A stretch of DNA of 64,000 nt from NCBI RefSeq assembly GCF_900005765.1, contig NC_041690.1, positions 186,001-250,000 of the forward strand, in the 5' to 3' direction. The DNA comes from Plasmodium relictum (Eukaryota; Apicomplexa; Aconoidasida; Haemosporida; Plasmodiidae). The notes beneath the pieces were generated by a model. The model had not been told where the DNA came from. It saw nothing but the letters and a program-made list of their open reading frames with translations, and did not search any database. Every line of letters begins with the position of its first letter. Positions within the stretch are counted from its first letter, which is position 1. This document shows positions 1 through 15,091 of the stretch, in pieces. The position numbers were made by a program, and so were the translations under genes.

Positions 1-1385
1 TATATAGAAAAATATTTCAATTATTACCTTTTTATTTTAATTTTTTTTTTTTATTTAATTAATTTATTTATTTAACATGTAAAGAATTCAAAAATATAAA
101 TTTCGTTAAAAGAAATCTATGTGTATATTTGTGTGTGCATTATTACATCTTTGTAAATGAAAGTAAATTTTTATGTGTGTAATTATTAGAATCTATTACG
201 CTATTTACGTGTATTTTATTTTGTTTTACTTTATTTCATTTTATTTATTTTAAGGGGATTTATTGATGCATTTATGTTTTTTTTTTTTCCCTCTTTAAAA
301 TTGTATTATGTATTTAATAAAACACATATAGGTACGTAAACATAACATTTTCCTAAAGCTATGTAAATAATAGGAAAATGGTAGTAATGTTGTTTTCTCT
401 GTAAAGGAAAAAAAAAAAAAATAGATAATAAAACAATTTCATAATTATATTATTATATTTTTAAAATAAATAATGTACAAAGGGAAAAAAAATTATTTGA
501 ATTTGAAGTTCTATTATTCTTATTTAATCAAAGAAAAAAAAATGAAAAAAATGAAAATTATTAATTTAAAAATGTGCTTTTTAATACAATAAAAAAAATT
601 TAATAATTTTTTCCTAGATTAAATGATTCATGCTTCTATTTTTTGGAATAATTTTTTGGAATATTTTCCATGATTGAGTAGACAGTCTTTTTTTTATATA
701 TAAACTAAATGTAGTTGTATTTTTTTTAATATATTGCTCTTATAGTTAATTAAAAAAAAAAAAAAGTATCATTTTAAGGTTTTTTTAAACTGTATGAATA
801 AATTTTTTTTTTTCTCGTGGATACATAACTGTCATCAGCTAAAATAGAAAATTTTTAAAAATTGAATTTTTAGAAGATAAACATATGAACAAAATATTAT
901 GTAGTAAAACGTATTTACATCAAATACTAAATTTTACATTCTTTTACAGAAAATTAAGGTTTTTTTAAAATGAAACAAATTTAAACTTAAAAAAAAAAAA
1001 ATATAATAACAAAAAATAAATATTCATAAACAAAATAGAATACATTAAAGAATTAGCTAAAAAAAAGGAAAAAGAAGAAATGAAATAATTAATATCTATT
1101 TAAAAACAAAAAAAGAAATTTAATATACTTATACATTCGTTTTTTTTTTTTTTTATTGTAAGAATTCCTAAAAGAGGAATATTAAAAATATTCTTTGTTG
1201 AATAATTTATAAATATATATATCTATTTTTTCTTATAGTAATGGTATAAAATTATTTTTAGGATAAAATTATATATATATTCATATAAGTATTTATGTAT
1301 ACATTATATAACGATAGAAGAAAAAAAAAAAAAAAAGATATTTTTTTTTGGTTTAAATTTTGGGAAAATTTTTTAATGGACTGTT
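1..1385. other. AT-rich intergenic, 3' side of Lon-domain gene
   Basis: Nothing coding is visible on either strand. The stretch is mostly poly-A/poly-T and short AT dinucleotide runs with no ORF of useful length. It probably holds the 3' UTR of the minus-strand Lon-domain gene and the flank of a gene outside the window. Confidence 0.6.
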
Positions 1386-2594
1386 TTATGTTTTAGGAAA
1401 GTTTACTGGTGGCATATTTTGATTTCTTAAATTTTGTACCTGTTCTAATATCTCTTGTAATTTTTCTTTTGGCGTATTTTTAATGATAGCTAATTGCTTT
1501 TGTTTTTGTCTAATTTTATCTCTAACAAATCTTAATCTGTCTTCTGAATTTTGAAGCATTAAAGCATCATATCTATCAACAATCATTAAATGAAAATCGA
1601 AAGCAGCAAAAGATACAATTTGAATAAAAGCTTGTCTTTGCTCTATATCTGATGGATCAATTTGGAATTTTTCCAATTTTGCATCAACAGATTCTTTTAA
1701 ATCATTTCTTAATTTTATGTTCATTGATGCAAATGATTGGTCTAATTGCTCCATTAATTGTGATTCCATCAATGTACACTGAGAATGAATCCTGATAACT
1801 TCATCAACAATCTTTAAACTATCTTCACCATCCATTAATCCTTTTTTATCTTCAATTGGTGATATTTTTCCTAAAATGCATGGTTCTTGACTTATTATTT
1901 CATCTATTATTATACGTCCTCTTACTAATCCTTTAACAGCTAAATTATTTCCCACTTTAGTTACATCTTTTATTTCTGCATAAATAGCTAATGGAGCTAG
2001 CACACCAGTTTTATGATTAAAAAAACACATACCAAATATTTTCTTTTTCTCTCCATTTATACTAACTTCTCTTGTCATACTTTTAAATATTTCTTCGACA
2101 TTTTCTCCATTAAATTGCATATAATCTTCAAAACCTATTTGGAGGGGTGAGGGCTCATTAGACATTTCTTCTAATAAAATTGGAAAAAAACCTAAAGTAT
2201 TATTTTCATCGAATTCGTTTATCCATTCATTTAATCTTCCCTTTACATTTCGAGGAACATCATCAATTACTGGCTTGTCAGTTAAATTAATTTTATAATT
2301 TTCTGCATATAACTTATTAATATTCTTATGAAAGTTTGCTTGTTTGTTTTTTTTCAATTTGGGATTATATCCTATATAAAGTAAGTTGCTTCTTTTTATT
2401 GAAATTCCATTTTTTTCATTATATATGTAATTTCCTCTGTTATTATTCTTAAATATATTTACTCTATTTTTTTTTGGTATACTATTTTCATATATTAAAG
2501 TATTTTTTTCATTTATAATTAATTTATTGCTTATATGGATACCCTCAATAATAAAAGTAAAAAGATATAAAAAAAACAAAATCCTATTTTTCAT
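1386..2594 (-). CDS. Lon substrate-binding-domain protein, probably apicoplast-targeted (no AAA or protease domain)
   Basis: Single-exon gene, 402 residues. I start at the internal ATG at 2594: upstream codons are an in-frame (TA)n run giving Ile-Tyr repeats, and this Met begins a good signal peptide (MKNRILFFLYLFTFIIEG). A basic, Asn/Lys-rich stretch to about residue 100 looks like an apicoplast transit peptide. From about residue 115 the protein resembles the N-terminal LON domain (FFPILLEE, then GVLAPLAIYAEI, then GRIIIDEI). A long helical, Gln-rich tail follows (about 265-395). No Walker motifs or Ser-Lys protease dyad are present, so it is not the protease itself. Plants have comparable stand-alone plastid LON-domain proteins. 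Organelle targeting is inferred from the leader only. Confidence 0.75.
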   Translation of the reverse strand: MKNRILFFLYLFTFIIEGIHISNKLIINEKNTLIYENSIPKKNRVNIFKNNNRGNYIYNEKNGISIKRSNLLYIGYNPKLKKNKQANFHKNINKLYAENYKINLTDKPVIDDVPRNVKGRLNEWINEFDENNTLGFFPILLEEMSNEPSPLQIGFEDYMQFNGENVEEIFKSMTREVSINGEKKKIFGMCFFNHKTGVLAPLAIYAEIKDVTKVGNNLAVKGLVRGRIIIDEIISQEPCILGKISPIEDKKGLMDGEDSLKIVDEVIRIHSQCTLMESQLMEQLDQSFASMNIKLRNDLKESVDAKLEKFQIDPSDIEQRQAFIQIVSFAAFDFHLMIVDRYDALMLQNSEDRLRFVRDKIRQKQKQLAIIKNTPKEKLQEILEQVQNLRNQNMPPVNFPKT

Positions 2595-2605
2595 AGCGTA
2601 AAAAA

Positions 2606-2651
<46 letters not shown>

Positions 2652-3732
2652 TATAATAAAAGATATCAAAATATATATGAAATATTTTTTTACTTTATAA
2701 CACTATTTTAATTACAAGTATATTAATGTTATCATTTTACTTACTATTTATTTTTTTTTCTTATTTTTTTAAAATATTTTAATAGTTTTTATATAAATTG
2801 TTAAAAATAATTACTCTATTAAAAAGTATTATATAGTTTAAAAATAATATTCTTATAAAAAATGTTTAAAAAATTATTCTTTTTTATTAATGTACATATA
2901 AATATTTTTATTTAATCTTTATAATTATTAAAAAGTAAAAGGAAAAAAAATATTTATATTCTACAAAGAAAATATTTTTAAATTTATACGAATATATATA
3001 TTAATAGTACATTACATTTTTGTTTATCTTTATTAAAAAAAGGTTTAGTTTAATATTAAAAATGGATTATATTATTTTATGTATTATATACCCTTTATAT
3101 TACAAAATTTTAAAAGTTCAAAAAATAAAAAAAAGATTCAATGAAACTCGAACAGAAAAAATATTAGATACAAGTATATATATTTGTAAATAAGCAAATA
3201 TATGGATGATACTAAAAATAATATCATCATTTAAAATATTATTTAAATTTTTTTAAAAAATAAAATATATATAAATTTAATAAATATTAAAAAAGAAAAT
3301 TAGTAATTTATAGAATAATGAAAAGGAGTATTTGAACAAAAAAAGGTATTAACTTAAAACAAATAAATAAAAAAAAAAATATTTCCTTAAATATTTTTTA
3401 TTTGTATATCTAAAATGTTTATATGAAAAAAAAAAAAAGGAATAAAAAAAAAAAAACGTTATATATATAGGAGAATACATAAAGTAGTAACAGCAAAATA
3501 ATAATAAAAGAAATGTCACAATGATGATAAGATAATATTAAAATAATTTTTGTTATTTTTTATAATGACATATATATATATATATTTTTTTTTTTTATGC
3601 ATCTAGGTATTACTGTAAATAAATATATAATAAAAATAAAATATTCATTATAATTTTTTATTTTATCTTATTTTCTTTAATATTTAAATAAATATTTATT
3701 ATTAGCTTTTTTTTTTTTTCTTTTGCTTTTGA
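2595..3732. other. Intergenic between Lon-domain gene and plasmepsin V
   Basis: Both flanking genes are on the minus strand, so this should hold the 5' region of the Lon-domain gene and the 3' UTR of plasmepsin V. A TA microsatellite lies at about 2608-2646. A short plus-strand ORF (3062-3193) is listed separately. Otherwise only AT-rich sequence is seen. Confidence 0.6.
3062..3193 (+). CDS. Possible 43-residue membrane micro-protein
   Basis: An ATG-started ORF of 43 codons on the plus strand between two minus-strand genes. It encodes a hydrophobic N-terminal half (MDYIILCIIYPLYYKILKV) and a charged tail (RFNETRTEKILD). The tail codons are less AT-biased than the surrounding sequence, which is why I list it. 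I know no family for it. It could be a chance ORF or the first exon of a spliced gene, since GTATAT follows codon 38. Confidence 0.2.
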   Translation: MDYIILCIIYPLYYKILKVQKIKKRFNETRTEKILDTSIYICK

Positions 3733-7362
<3,630 letters not shown>

Positions 7363-8518
7363 ATGGTAGAAGCATCTAATGATAAAAGTAAAAAAAAAAA
7401 AAAAAAGAATTCAAAATAATAAAATGAAATTAAGAAATTCTGTGATAAAAATAAATTTTTATGAAAAAATTTAGAGTTAATTTATATAAAAATAAGTTTG
7501 TAGCAAATTATATTCATAATAATTTTGTATAATATATATATAAAATATATTTGCCATTTAATATACATATATATATATAAATATAACTTTAAAAAATTTA
7601 AATTTTTGTAATTATAGAAAATGCTGTAGAGAAAAAAAAAGCTGAAGATAAGAATAAGAAAAATATTAAAAGTAATAAAAATAAAACAAAGGTTGCAAAT
7701 AACAATGAGAAAGTTGTGAAAAAGAATGAGAAGAAGAAAGTAAACGAAAAACAGAAATCTAATGAGAAAAAATTGAAAGTTAAGAAAACTTTAGATAAAA
7801 ATAATGATGACAAAAAAAAGATAAAAAAAGTTAAATTTGTTGGAAAAAATCAAAAAAAAAAAAAAATTAGAACATCCATTCGTTTTAAAAGGTATAATTT
7901 TTAAGAATACAGGAATTGTGTTATTATTTTAGTGAAATATATAATACATATTATTTTATAAAAACATCTTTTATATTGTTGAAACAAAAATTATTATATA
8001 TTTATTTATTTATTTTTTTTGTTATACAGACCCAAAACATTAAAACTTCCAAGAAATCCCAAGTGCCCAAGAATAGTTAGATCATGCTTTAGAAAATCAT
8101 TAGATAAATATGGAATAATAAAACACCCATTAACTTCTGAAAAGGCAATGAAAAAAATAGAAGAAATAAATACGTTAGTTTTTATTTGTGATAAAAGAGC
8201 TGACAAGAGAAAAATAAAGAAAGCAGTAAAGAATTTATTTGGTATTACATGTGATAAAGTTAACGTCCTTAATAGGTATAGCATTATAAAAAAAAAATAA
8301 AATGAAAATAAAATATCATATTTTAATAAATAAAATAATAAACATATATCGAATAAAAACATAGATAATCCGTAAAAAATAATATAAAAAACATATATAT
8401 ATTTATATCTAAATTTGTATATTTTTTTTATAGATTAAATGGTGATAAAAAGGCATATGTTCGCTTATCTCCTGAGCATGATGCATTAGAAGTAGCAAAT
8501 AAGATCGGAATTTTATAA
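7363..8518 (+). CDS. RPL23A: 60S ribosomal protein L23a (uL23)
   Basis: Four exons: 7363-7387, 7618-7891, 8030-8275 and 8434-8518, joined at GT..AG introns with compatible phases to give 209 residues. Exons 1-2 encode a very Lys/Asn-rich N-terminal extension (about 95 residues). Exons 3-4 encode the conserved core: [42 protein letters not shown], and the C-terminal [20 protein letters not shown], which closely follow eukaryotic L23a. The protein sits at the peptide exit tunnel of the large subunit and helps bind 23S-like rRNA. The last exon is only 85 nt and the first 25 nt, so ORF-based calling shows only fragments. It converges on the acetyltransferase gene. Confidence 0.93.
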
Positions 8519-8824
8519 AAAAAAAAAAATATTTCTACATTTTTTTTTTTTTTTAATTATTTATATTTTATTATATATTAATTATTTTAAGTATACTCTT
8601 TTTTTAAAAATTGAAATTAAATTGATAAATTTTCATAATGTTGAAATAATTAAAATTTTAATAATACCAATTAGAATCTACTTATTTTCCTTTTTTTTTT
8701 TTTAAATAAAATAGTAAAAAAGACACATTTATAATCTTTTTTAAAAAAAAAAAAAAAAAAAGATAGTAATTTTTTAAAAAGAGAAAATAGAAAAAGCTTA
8801 AAGAAACAGTTTTTTTCATTTATC
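8519..8824. other. Short convergent spacer
   Basis: Tail-to-tail spacer of about 300 bases between RPL23A and the acetyltransferase. It consists of poly-T on the RPL23A side and poly-A on the other. No gene seen. Confidence 0.5.
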
Positions 8825-9766
8825 TCATACAATTACTTTTTTTAATATTTCATATTCACATGATTTTGAGCCATCTGATATGAAATTATCTGGTGAGTTT
8901 TCATCCATTTCAAAACAACATTTATTCTTATAAAATGACATTGCTTTTATGTTTTTTTTTAAGACAGTACATAATATTTTTTTTAGCTTTACACTCTTGC
9001 ATAAGTTTTCTAACATACTTATTAAATGCTTACCTAATCCTAATTTTGTATAATTAGGAATTACTTGAATTTCAAAAAGATAACAAATTATATTTTTTTG
9101 ATTTGGATTATAATCGGGTATTAATCTATAGTGTACAAAGCAAACTAATTTATAATTATATAGATAATTATCAATTTTTTTTTTATCATTACTTTTTATT
9201 ATATCCAAAAAATTATATTCTTCTTCATTTTTAATTTTATTATTATTTTTTAAAAAACCTAATATTAATTTGCATTTATCATTTTTTAGTTCTTCCATTT
9301 TTATTTTATCTGACCATCCTTTATTTAAAAAATTGGTTTCATTATACAAATTTTTCATATTATTCTTTGTGATATCAAGTATTATATTAAAAAGCTTTGT
9401 ACTTATATTATGTTTCTTTAATTCATATGCATTAATTGATTCAAAAAAAATAAAATGACTACTATTGCTACTAGTATTGTCCTTATTTTCTAAAAAATAT
9501 TTTTTATATTTAATATCTATAAAATCAAATATATTATCATTATTTTTACAATTTCTAATTATTTTAACTTTATCCTTTTCTTCATACATACTTTTAATAT
9601 TTTTATCAATTTCATTATTTTTTTCATTTTTGTCAATATTTTTATTTCTGTTTTTTATATAAATTTTTAGAACTTTATTATTTTTTTTATGTCCATTTTT
9701 ATTTATGCTATTACTTTCTTTTTTTCTTTTTTTAATTATTCTTTTATTTATATGTAACTCCTTCAT
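8825..9766 (-). CDS. NAA40: NatD-type N-alpha-acetyltransferase (NAA40-like)
   Basis: Single exon, 313 residues. The C-terminal ~180 residues follow NAA40: the helix with NNMKNLYNETNFLNKGW and WSDK (about 136-154), strand CFVHYRL (about 209-215), the CYLFEIQVIP strand, the acetyl-CoA loop KLGLGKHL (about 241-248), then TVLKKNIKAMSFYKN and the NAA40-type ending with DENSP and SCEYEILKK. NAA40 enzymes acetylate the N-terminal serine of histones H4 and H2A, in nucleus and cytosol. The first ~95 residues are a basic, Asn/Lys-rich extension without recognisable domain. A general GNAT is the alternative, but the W-S-D-K segment, the SP motif and the C-terminal CEYEIL favour NatD. Confidence 0.85.
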   Translation of the reverse strand: MKELHINKRIIKKRKKESNSINKNGHKKNNKVLKIYIKNRNKNIDKNEKNNEIDKNIKSMYEEKDKVKIIRNCKNNDNIFDFIDIKYKKYFLENKDNTSSNSSHFIFFESINAYELKKHNISTKLFNIILDITKNNMKNLYNETNFLNKGWSDKIKMEELKNDKCKLILGFLKNNNKIKNEEEYNFLDIIKSNDKKKIDNYLYNYKLVCFVHYRLIPDYNPNQKNIICYLFEIQVIPNYTKLGLGKHLISMLENLCKSVKLKKILCTVLKKNIKAMSFYKNKCCFEMDENSPDNFISDGSKSCEYEILKKVIV

Positions 9767-11080
9767 ATTTATCCAAGCAAATTAAATTTATTATAAAAGT
9801 TTATTTTAATAAAACTGAGTTTTTTTTTATTAAAATATATATATTATATATATAGTGTTCTGTGAATAAAATTTACTAGAGAAAAAAAATGATATGTGCT
9901 TAAAAAAAAAAAAAAAAGACATACAAATGATTATATTCAAAATTCAAAAAAAAAAAAAAATTGAAGATAGTTATTATAGTGCTAATATAAATAACATGAA
10001 TTATTACTTTACAAAATACTAATAAAGTTTGAATAACTCTTATTTTTTGTTGTATTTCTATATAAAAAAAAAAAAATTAAAATATATATAAGTATAAACA
10101 TGACAAGAACATAATAATATAATACTTTTAGAATACACCTTTCATAATACAAAATAAATATATAAAGAAAAAATTATAATCTTAATAAATTATCAGTGAA
10201 ATTTTAATAGATATTTTCAGTAAATAATTTAAATCTAATAGTTATTTTTAGTAAATAATAGAAATTTGCAGTCGTTTTTTTTTTTTTTTTAAATAATTTC
10301 ATACATCTATCCCTTTTAATTATTTTTTACAATTACTTAATAAACTTTAAACATAAAAAAAAAAAACTTTTCCCTATTTCATTTGCAAACTTTTAATATA
10401 TTATTCGAACATTTTTATATATTTTTTTATTATTAAAAGATTAAAAAATTTTTTATTTCCGCAAACCCCATAAAAAAATTATACATTAAAAAACTGAAAG
10501 AAAATAAAAAGACTTAATTTTTAAATTTTATTAATTGTTAAAATAGTAAGTACTTACAAAAATATTTATGTTATTCATTTTTAAAAAGTAATAGAACTTA
10601 AATATAAAAAAAATTAGTCAATTAAAAATAAAAAAAAGAAAAATAGAAATAGTAACAATAATAACAGTTTTTTCTGATATTTTTTTTTTTTTTTTTTTTT
10701 AATATAAATTTACACATTTTTATGTTAAAAAATATATATACTACAAAATGATGTAAATATAATATTAAATTATGATGCTAGGATATAATATGACAGATAT
10801 TAAAAAATTAAAATTAAATTAAGTTTTATTAAAAAGAATAAAAAAAAGTTTAGATATTTTGTAAATTTTTTTTTTTTCAAAATATAATATCTCTAAAAAT
10901 AATATATAAATATGTATATATTTTTATAAATTAGCTTAAAAAAAAAAAAGTAAAAGTATATTATTTATAACTCATGCTTATCAGATATATATTTTTTATT
11001 TTCTTTTTAATACTTATTGTAAGTTATTTTTTCCTTGAATAAAAAAGAGAAAAAAATAGTAAATTGAAAAATTTTCTAAA
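9767..11080. other. Divergent promoter region, NAA40 / V-ATPase G
   Basis: About 1.3 kb between head-to-head genes. Only poly-A/T tracts and AT-rich sequence are seen, with no ORF of interest. Confidence 0.55.
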
Positions 11081-11732
11081 ATGTCTCAAAATAAAGGATC
11101 CAATGCATTAATTCAACAGCTACTTAAAGCAGAAGAAGAAGCAGATTTAGTAATTAAAAAAGCAAAAGATGGTAATAATATTTTAAATATATATTATTTT
11201 TGATAATTTTCATTAATTTCTAAAAAAAAGAGAAATAAAAAAAAAATTACGTCTTTATTAAAATTGTATGAAAATGTGTTTTATAATTTTTGTTTTCTTC
11301 TTTATATTTGTAATAAAATTAAAATTTCTTTTTTAATTTCCCATTGTTATATATCAGTTAGAGCAAAAATGCTAAAAGAGGCTGAAACAACAGCAACAGA
11401 AGAGCTGAAAATATTTAGAGCAAAAGAAAAAGAGCGCTTAAATAAAGGGCACAAAGAAGTAATCTAAAAAAATTAAGAAAAATAAATAAATAATAAATAC
11501 ATACTTTTTTTACAAATACTTTCATTTTTTTAATTTTTAGAAATCTAGTGCTGAAGATGAAGTCGTAACGAAAATAGAACAAAGCACTAAAGAAGAAATA
11601 AAAAAATATAAAGAGTTATTTAAAAAAAATAAAGATCAAGTAGCTCAATTTGTATTTGATAAAGTTTTTACAGTTGATTTAACTGTACCTGATTGTACAC
11701 AAAAGTCTTTTTTTTATAAACAGAATATTTGA
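11081..11732 (+). CDS. V-type proton ATPase subunit G
   Basis: Three exons: 11081-11171, 11358-11458 and 11541-11732, total 384 nt, 127 residues. The start MSQNKGSNALIQQLLKAEEE matches the subunit-G N-terminus (I-x-x-L-L-x-A-E-x-x-A). It continues as one long charged helix (VIKKAKD, VRAKMLKEAE, ATEELKIFRAKEKER) typical of the peripheral stalk. With subunit E it forms the stator that links V1 to Vo. In malaria parasites the V-ATPase acidifies the food vacuole and pumps protons across the plasma membrane. Length matches the family (about 115-130). The intron phases (1 and 0) agree across both junctions. Confidence 0.92.
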
Positions 11733-12922
11733 ATTTTATTATTTTTTTTATTTTTTATTTTATTTTTTTTTAAGCATTTAAAATATATAAAAACATATAA
11801 TTTAATGAAAATTACTATAAAATAGCAGCATATCGTTCATTTGGTATTATTATTTATTTTATTATATATATATTCTTTTTCTTTTTCTTTTTAAACTTAG
11901 TTAAAAAAAAAGAAAAAAAGATAATATAGTCATATAAGCATTTGCATTTACATTATTAAACATCATTTTAAAATTTTTTATGTTTTTTTGTTATTTTTTT
12001 TTATATGCTTCTATTAAAATTATTTTCCCTTTTTTGTTATTCATTCAAGGAATTGAAAAAAAAAATATTAATAATAAAGATTAATATAAAATATGATAAA
12101 ATGAGATATAATAGAATCTCATAGAATGCAATAGATACAAATATAACTTAAATATAGATTATTATAAGATATATTTTTTTTAAGGTTATATTTTATTTTA
12201 TAGACTTTTAAGTCAGTCTTCAATGATTTTTCATAAACAAATATACTGATTAGTATTAATAAAAATGTAAATAAATAAAATATTTATATTTACTTTTAAA
12301 ATTTTTTCTTTTTATATTTAAGAGAATAAAGAATTATAAAAAAAATGCAGTTGCATCAATTTTTATATTTTTTATGATACTAGTAAATTTTAGGGATGAA
12401 AGAGGTTTATGCATATAATTCAGTTTTCATTGTAAAAATGTAAATTGTAAAAACAGTAAAATTATTTTTAATTTTTTTTTTGGGTTTTAACATTATTAAA
12501 TGGAAATAAAACCTTTTTTTTTTTTTTTTAATTTTATACTTTTCACAAAAATTTATTTAACTAGAAAAAAACATAAAATATATATATGCACTCATATGAA
12601 CTTCGTATGCATTAAATATATATACAACAATGCTTCATTTATTTTATTTTTTTTTTTAATATTTTTATAAAAATATTAAAAAAAAATTTTATAAATAAAT
12701 GGTCATATAATGAAAAAAAAAAAAAAAAACACAAAAAAAAAAAATTAAACCTATCAAAAGTTGATATTAAGGAAGTAAAAAAAAAATAAATAAAAATAAA
12801 ATAAAATAAAATAAATAAGGATAAAAAAAAAAAAGAATTAATTAAAATTTTGTGAAATATATACTGAAGTCATTTAATTTTTTAATCCTCTTCTTTTGAA
12901 GCTTTGTAATTAATATATAAAA
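11733..12922. other. Intergenic, V-ATPase G to uL6
   Basis: About 1.2 kb between two plus-strand genes. It should hold the 3' UTR of the first and the promoter of the second. It has several long poly-T and poly-A tracts and an AAAAT repeat at about 12785-12815. No gene seen. Confidence 0.55.
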
Positions 12923-13968
12923 ATGAAAACAATAGTATCAACACAAAAAGTCGCTATTCCTGATGGAGGTAAAGAAATATATAAAAAAAAAAAAAGGAAA
13001 TTATAAAAATATATATATAGATAATATAAACATATTGAGAGCATATTCACAAATAATTAAAAATAAAATAATGAAGCATAATAATAAAAAAATGTATATA
13101 AAGATTAAAATGAAAAATTTATTAATCTAATATTTAAAAAAATACGAAATAAAAGCAAAAAATTATAGAAAATAATATATTTAATAAATTCAAATAGTAA
13201 TAACCATATTAATAGTAAAGTCATGAACATTAAAAATATATACAAAAATGATAAAAATAATAATAATGGAAAATTATTTTATAATAAGAAATATAATAAT
13301 GAAAATAACTAAATGATAAAGAAAATATGAAAACATTATAACATTTATGAATAATACTTCATACATATGCATGTATATATATATAGTTATAGAACCGTAA
13401 TAATAATAATAATAATAATAATATTTTTTTTTTTTTTTTAGTTAAGGTAGCAATAAATTCAAGAAAAGTAACAGTATCAGGTAAATATGGGACATTAAGA
13501 AGAAGTTTCAGGCATCTTCCAATTGATATTCGTTTGAATAAATTAAAAAAATACATAAAAGTAGTTATGTGGTTTGGTATACCAGATAGTTTAGCTTGTA
13601 TTAGAACAGTTTGTACTCATTTAAAAAATATGTTTACAGGTGTAACTAAGAAATTTTTATATAAAATGAGATTAGTTCATGCCCATTTTCCAATAAATTC
13701 TAATATTGTTGATGATAATAAAAGAATTGAAATAAGAAATTATTTGGGAGAAAAAAGTGTCAGATCTGTTAAAGCATTACCAGGTGTTCTTATAGAAAAA
13801 TCACCAAATGTAAAAGATGAAATATATGTTAGTGGTGCTAATATTGAAAATGTTTCATTAACAGCAGCCTTAATACACCAATCCACTTTATGTAGAAATA
13901 AGGATATTCGTAAATTTCTTGATGGTATATATGTATCAGAAGTTACTACTGTCGAAAAAGATGAATAA
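12923..13968 (+). CDS. RPL9: 60S ribosomal protein L9 (uL6 family)
   Basis: Two exons, 12923-12968 and 13442-13968, total 573 nt, 190 residues. The first exon gives only MKTIVSTQKVAIPDGG, matching the conserved MKTI...IP start of L9. The second gives VTVSGKYGTLRRSFRH, the ACIRTVCTHLKNM segment, GVTKKFLYKMR, AHFPINS, RNYLGEK and the invariant KDIRKFLDGIYVSE. This is the eukaryotic L9 protein of the uL6 family, near the sarcin-ricin loop and factor-binding site of the large subunit. Some malaria annotations name it L6. The 473-nt intron right after the first 46 coding bases is typical of ribosomal protein genes here. Confidence 0.95.
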
Positions 13969-15091
13969 TTTTTTTTTTTTTCTTACATATATAGATATAA
14001 TTATATGTATTAATTTTTATATTTTTTATTTATAATTAAACAATAAAAAGAAAAATTTATAATATTTTATTTTAAAAATTATATTCCTTATTAAAAAAAA
14101 AAAAAAAAACAAAAAAATTTTAATTCTTAAAATGTAGCAAATGATAATTATATTTAGCCGAATTTTTTTAAAAGAATTTATATGATAAATATTTAAAATA
14201 ATGTATATATAAAAAGGTTTATAACTTATGTAAGAAGGGTAATAAAAGGAGAAAAGTAGTATATTGTTTTCGATGTGCAAATACAATAACATATTCGAAT
14301 TAATAATTCCATTGTTGTAATAAAAAAAATATTTACTATTTATCATTTAAATAAGTTTAGTAATTTCTATTGATTTTTTTAATAGAGCAAAAATATATTC
14401 ATATGTAAAATTTTTAAATCTCATTCATTAGTCTGAAAAAAAAAATGCGTTTCCTTCTTATTTAAATGATTTCAAATATTTCTTTTTTTTAGTATATTTT
14501 TTATATAAATAAATGCTATTAAATTTTTAATTTCTTAATTTTTTTTTTTTTCCTTCTTTTAATTTTTAACTTTTTTATTGTTCTATAATATGCAACTTTC
14601 AATATAAATTTTACTTTTCTTGGGTTATGAATATATGTATGAATACACGTATAAATATATATGGTAAATTCTTTTAATTCTAAGAAAATTTATATAACTA
14701 GTTTATAAGAAAACAATAATTCATAAGAAAGTATAAAACAAAAAAAAAATATATTTATTTCTTATATACTACTTAATTAGAATATTTCTTAATAATGATT
14801 TATAAAGTTTATATAGAAAAAAATTGCAATGAATACATGATTTTGATATGTTTCATATTATAAATTGACATAACACAATATCCTAATAAATACTATGTTT
14901 TTAGGATATCAAAAGAAAAAAAAATAAATATATTAAAAAAAAATATAAGAAAACGATACATATAAATGAAACATTTATTTATATACATATTTTATTTACG
15001 ATTACTCATATTTTTTATTATACACAATTTTAGTATATATATAAAAAAATTAATTTCCAAACATTATATATATTTTATTATAAATAAAATA
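13969..15091. other. Intergenic, uL6 to FabZ
   Basis: About 1.1 kb between two plus-strand genes. A minus-strand open stretch (14026-14346) exists but is dominated by Ile/Phe/Tyr from AT-rich sequence, and I do not accept it. The reading frame of FabZ is open upstream of 15092 to an ATG at 14966. Confidence 0.5.

Noticed and set aside
14026-14346. 106-residue minus-strand ORF
   Set aside because: Composition is Ile/Phe/Tyr from AT-rich spacer with a poly-Phe run from a poly-A tract; no splice or domain support.
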